Under the pieces are notes generated by a model. It was not told where the DNA came from and did no database searches. It worked only from the letters and a program-made list of their open reading frames with translations. A program made the translations under genes and the position numbers. A DNA stretch of 64,000 bases from Bacteroidota bacterium. Its GTDB lineage: Bacteria; Bacteroidota; Bacteroidia; Cytophagales; Cyclobacteriaceae. Below are positions 62,258-64,000 of this stretch, piece by piece (position 1 is the stretch's first letter; the number at the start of each line of letters is the position of its first letter). Where the stretch lies: NCBI GenBank assembly GCA_023417065.1, contig JAEZGH010000025.1, positions 62,001-126,000 of the forward strand, in the 5' to 3' direction.

Positions 62258-63985
62258 CTACTGGATTTCGTGCCATTCCGCCCACTCTAATCCGCCAGGC
62301 AGCGGTTCGGGATTGAATTCCAGGTGAATGACACGGCGGCTCTTCTCGCTGGTCACCTTTGAAGATGCGTGCAAAAGCAGGGGCTTCATAACCTGAACTC
62401 CGCGGGCTTCAACCTCGCAAACATAGGGAACACTATTCTGCGTGATTACGCGGATTTCTTCGTCACTGAGTCTTTTGTTGTGCGACCCCGGTATGACCTT
62501 TAGTGCACCATTGTTTTCATTCGCGTCGTCCAAATGAATCCTTACAGTGATCGTTTTCTTGAGACAGTCTTCGGGAGGAATAACACCCAAAGCGCCGCCC
62601 TTCCGGGTCCAACCCGTGAAACCATCTGTTTCTTTCTTCTCCTTAGCATTGATAACGACGTCCTGATGCCAGGTGACATACCAGTTAGCGCTCACGCTCT
62701 TGTCAAAGAAGACTGACTTTGTCAGTTGCAGCCTGGGATCAATAGCTCTCAGCATCTGTTTGAGGTTGTTGTTAAAGACCAGTTCTTTCAACTTCGGAAC
62801 CTGGTTCAATACATCCCGGATAGCGTGCGCTTCGGTCTTCCCCTCAGACGTCAGGTAGTTATGTATAGCATTCCGGATAACGTTTATTTCCTTCCTCGTA
62901 TAAACATGATGCAGGATAAAAAATCCTTTGTGCCGAAGCTTCTGAAGGCTGTTTTGAATTGTGGCGCTGTTGAACTCATATTGATAAAGATCCAGCGCGT
63001 GTTCAAAGGTTTCTTTGATGCGGCGTTTCAGGCGCTCCGGTGCAATTATCTTAACCCGGTCACCAAAGCCAAGCAGTTCGCGCTCCAGTTCAAAATTCAA
63101 CTGCACCTTCATGCTGAAGACAGTTCCTTCCGGCGTCGTTTCAACAACTTCCTGCGAATGATGGATCGGTTTTGTCAATATATAAGGAGCTGCCTTGTGG
63201 TCTGCGAGCAAGAGCACCTTCGATGGCTCTTCATTTGGGTTAACGGTAACACCAAGCACATCGTTAAGATAGGTTTTCAAGTTGAAATCGTTCCGTGGCA
63301 GGTACTTCACGTCACATTCTCCTAAAGTCAAGATACGATCCAACGCTAGTGTGAGGATGGGCGCATTCCGCTTTCTCACTCCAAGAACAAACCACCTGTT
63401 ACGATATTCTTTAAGATAATACGGGTGGAATGGAAATGTATCCGGCCTGCGCGCTTTAAACGACTGATAACATATTGTAACTGTACACTTTTTGATGATT
63501 GCCTGATACAGCGTGTCGATGTGCTCCAGGCCCCGGAGATTTTCATTCTTTTCGAAGTCAATGACCGGCTCCTGATTCGTTTTTGCTGAATGGATTTTAT
63601 TTTCCAATCGCTGAACCATGCCACTGAGTTCCTGGAAGTGACTGAAGCCTTTGAACTGGCGCAGGATTTCAACTACTTCAGTCAGCTTTCCCAGGTCCTG
63701 GTCTGTTAATGGGATGTTGGTTATCGAATAGTCGGGATCTTCATAGGTGTAGTATTTCTTTTCAAGAACGATAATCGGAGCATTGTAACCGAGTTTATCA
63801 CTGCGCATCATCTGGATATCCATCTGAACGGAACGCCGGCTTACGCCTTTGTCAATTCCTTCATATTCGTAAAGTGCTTCAGAACACGCTTCAATGAGAT
63901 CATCAAGTGTCCACCTGCGATGACGGTTTCTGAGGCAGTTGTCGATCGTACGATATCGGATAAGCGCGTTGCGATTTACAGGCAT
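62258..63985 (-). CDS. WYL-domain regulator fused to a PhyH-type Fe(II)/2OG dioxygenase
   Basis: A single uninterrupted 575-residue frame joins two proteins. Residues 1-75 are a winged-HTH-like segment (RYRTIDNCLRNRHRRWTLDD, VSRRSVQMDIQMMR). Residues about 145-335 are a WYL domain (YQSFKARRPDTFPFHPYYLK, YRNRWFVLGVR). Residues about 345-575 are a phytanoyl-CoA dioxygenase-like domain with the iron facial triad WHQD (His440, Asp442) and His539 (LLLHASS), and the 2-oxoglutarate-binding Arg about 551 (SRRVIHLEF). WYL regulators sense small ligands or nucleic acids; the oxygenase should hydroxylate a small molecule. Its substrate is unknown. Confidence 0.88.
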   Translation of the reverse strand: MPVNRNALIRYRTIDNCLRNRHRRWTLDDLIEACSEALYEYEGIDKGVSRRSVQMDIQMMRSDKLGYNAPIIVLEKKYYTYEDPDYSITNIPLTDQDLGKLTEVVEILRQFKGFSHFQELSGMVQRLENKIHSAKTNQEPVIDFEKNENLRGLEHIDTLYQAIIKKCTVTICYQSFKARRPDTFPFHPYYLKEYRNRWFVLGVRKRNAPILTLALDRILTLGECDVKYLPRNDFNLKTYLNDVLGVTVNPNEEPSKVLLLADHKAAPYILTKPIHHSQEVVETTPEGTVFSMKVQLNFELERELLGFGDRVKIIAPERLKRRIKETFEHALDLYQYEFNSATIQNSLQKLRHKGFFILHHVYTRKEINVIRNAIHNYLTSEGKTEAHAIRDVLNQVPKLKELVFNNNLKQMLRAIDPRLQLTKSVFFDKSVSANWYVTWHQDVVINAKEKKETDGFTGWTRKGGALGVIPPEDCLKKTITVRIHLDDANENNGALKVIPGSHNKRLSDEEIRVITQNSVPYVCEVEARGVQVMKPLLLHASSKVTSEKSRRVIHLEFNPEPLPGGLEWAEWHEIQ

Positions 63986-64000
63986 CGGAAATTTTTTTTT

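Overview
The window looks like a chromosomal segment of a Bacteroidota bacterium, most likely a cytophagal (Cytophagales-type) soil or freshwater organism. The sequence reasons are: an ECF sigma / FecR / SusC / SusD set, a SusC-like receptor with an N-terminal STN domain, a type IX secretion C-terminal sorting domain on a GH16 enzyme, TAnnTTTG-type promoter elements, and a UpxY-like NusG paralogue heading a polysaccharide locus. The genus is not determined. No rRNA, tRNA, CRISPR array or intact insertion sequence was recognised.

Region 1 (1-17 kb) is a mixed housekeeping and stress region. It holds a NicO-like membrane protein paired with a Zn/Cd-type P1B ATPase, an HPII-type catalase, a GH15 glycosidase, two CNNM/CorC-type membrane proteins flanking a LigD-polymerase-like protein with an altered active site, and a series of small accessory genes (DHFR-like, DoxX-like, GNAT, DUF2200). 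Four small genes between 12.6 and 17.1 kb are broken by frameshifts or an internal stop. They are followed by about 800 bp of poorly coding sequence with a short tandem repeat.

Region 2 (17.9-31.9 kb) is a glycan-uptake and sensing region. The minus-strand order is ECF sigma factor, FecR anti-sigma, SusC-like receptor, SusD-like lipoprotein. Next come a large soluble GAF/multi-PAS protein without any recognisable output domain, a divergent AraC-type regulator, and a GH16 beta-glucanase-like enzyme whose inserted discoidin domain appears circularly permuted. A multiply frameshifted secreted-protein gene, a beta-propeller lipoprotein and a second TonB-dependent receptor follow (to 36.1 kb).

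Region 3 (36.4-61.9 kb) is a large capsule/exopolysaccharide locus. Wza-like exporter, Wzx-like flippase, an unusual phosphoglycosyl transferase and a deacetylase-fold protein lie at one end. A run of 17 minus-strand genes begins with UpxY and the Wzc tyrosine kinase. It contains a CDP-sugar pathway (RfbF, RfbG, RmlC-like epimerase, DegT aminotransferase, NeuD-like acyltransferase) that predicts a CDP-4-acylamino-4,6-dideoxyhexose, four glycosyltransferases (one GT2, two GT4, one CgeB-like) plus a DUF354 protein, a Wzy-like polymerase, and a module of two ATP-grasp ligases, an asparagine-synthetase-like protein without its glutaminase cysteine, a deacetylase and a phosphatidylserine-decarboxylase-like protein. 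That module suggests amide-type decoration of the glycan.

Region 4 (62.3-64 kb) holds one gene: a WYL-type transcription factor fused in frame to a phytanoyl-CoA-dioxygenase-like Fe(II)/2-oxoglutarate oxygenase. I regard it, with the ligase module of the polysaccharide locus, as the most unusual content of the window.
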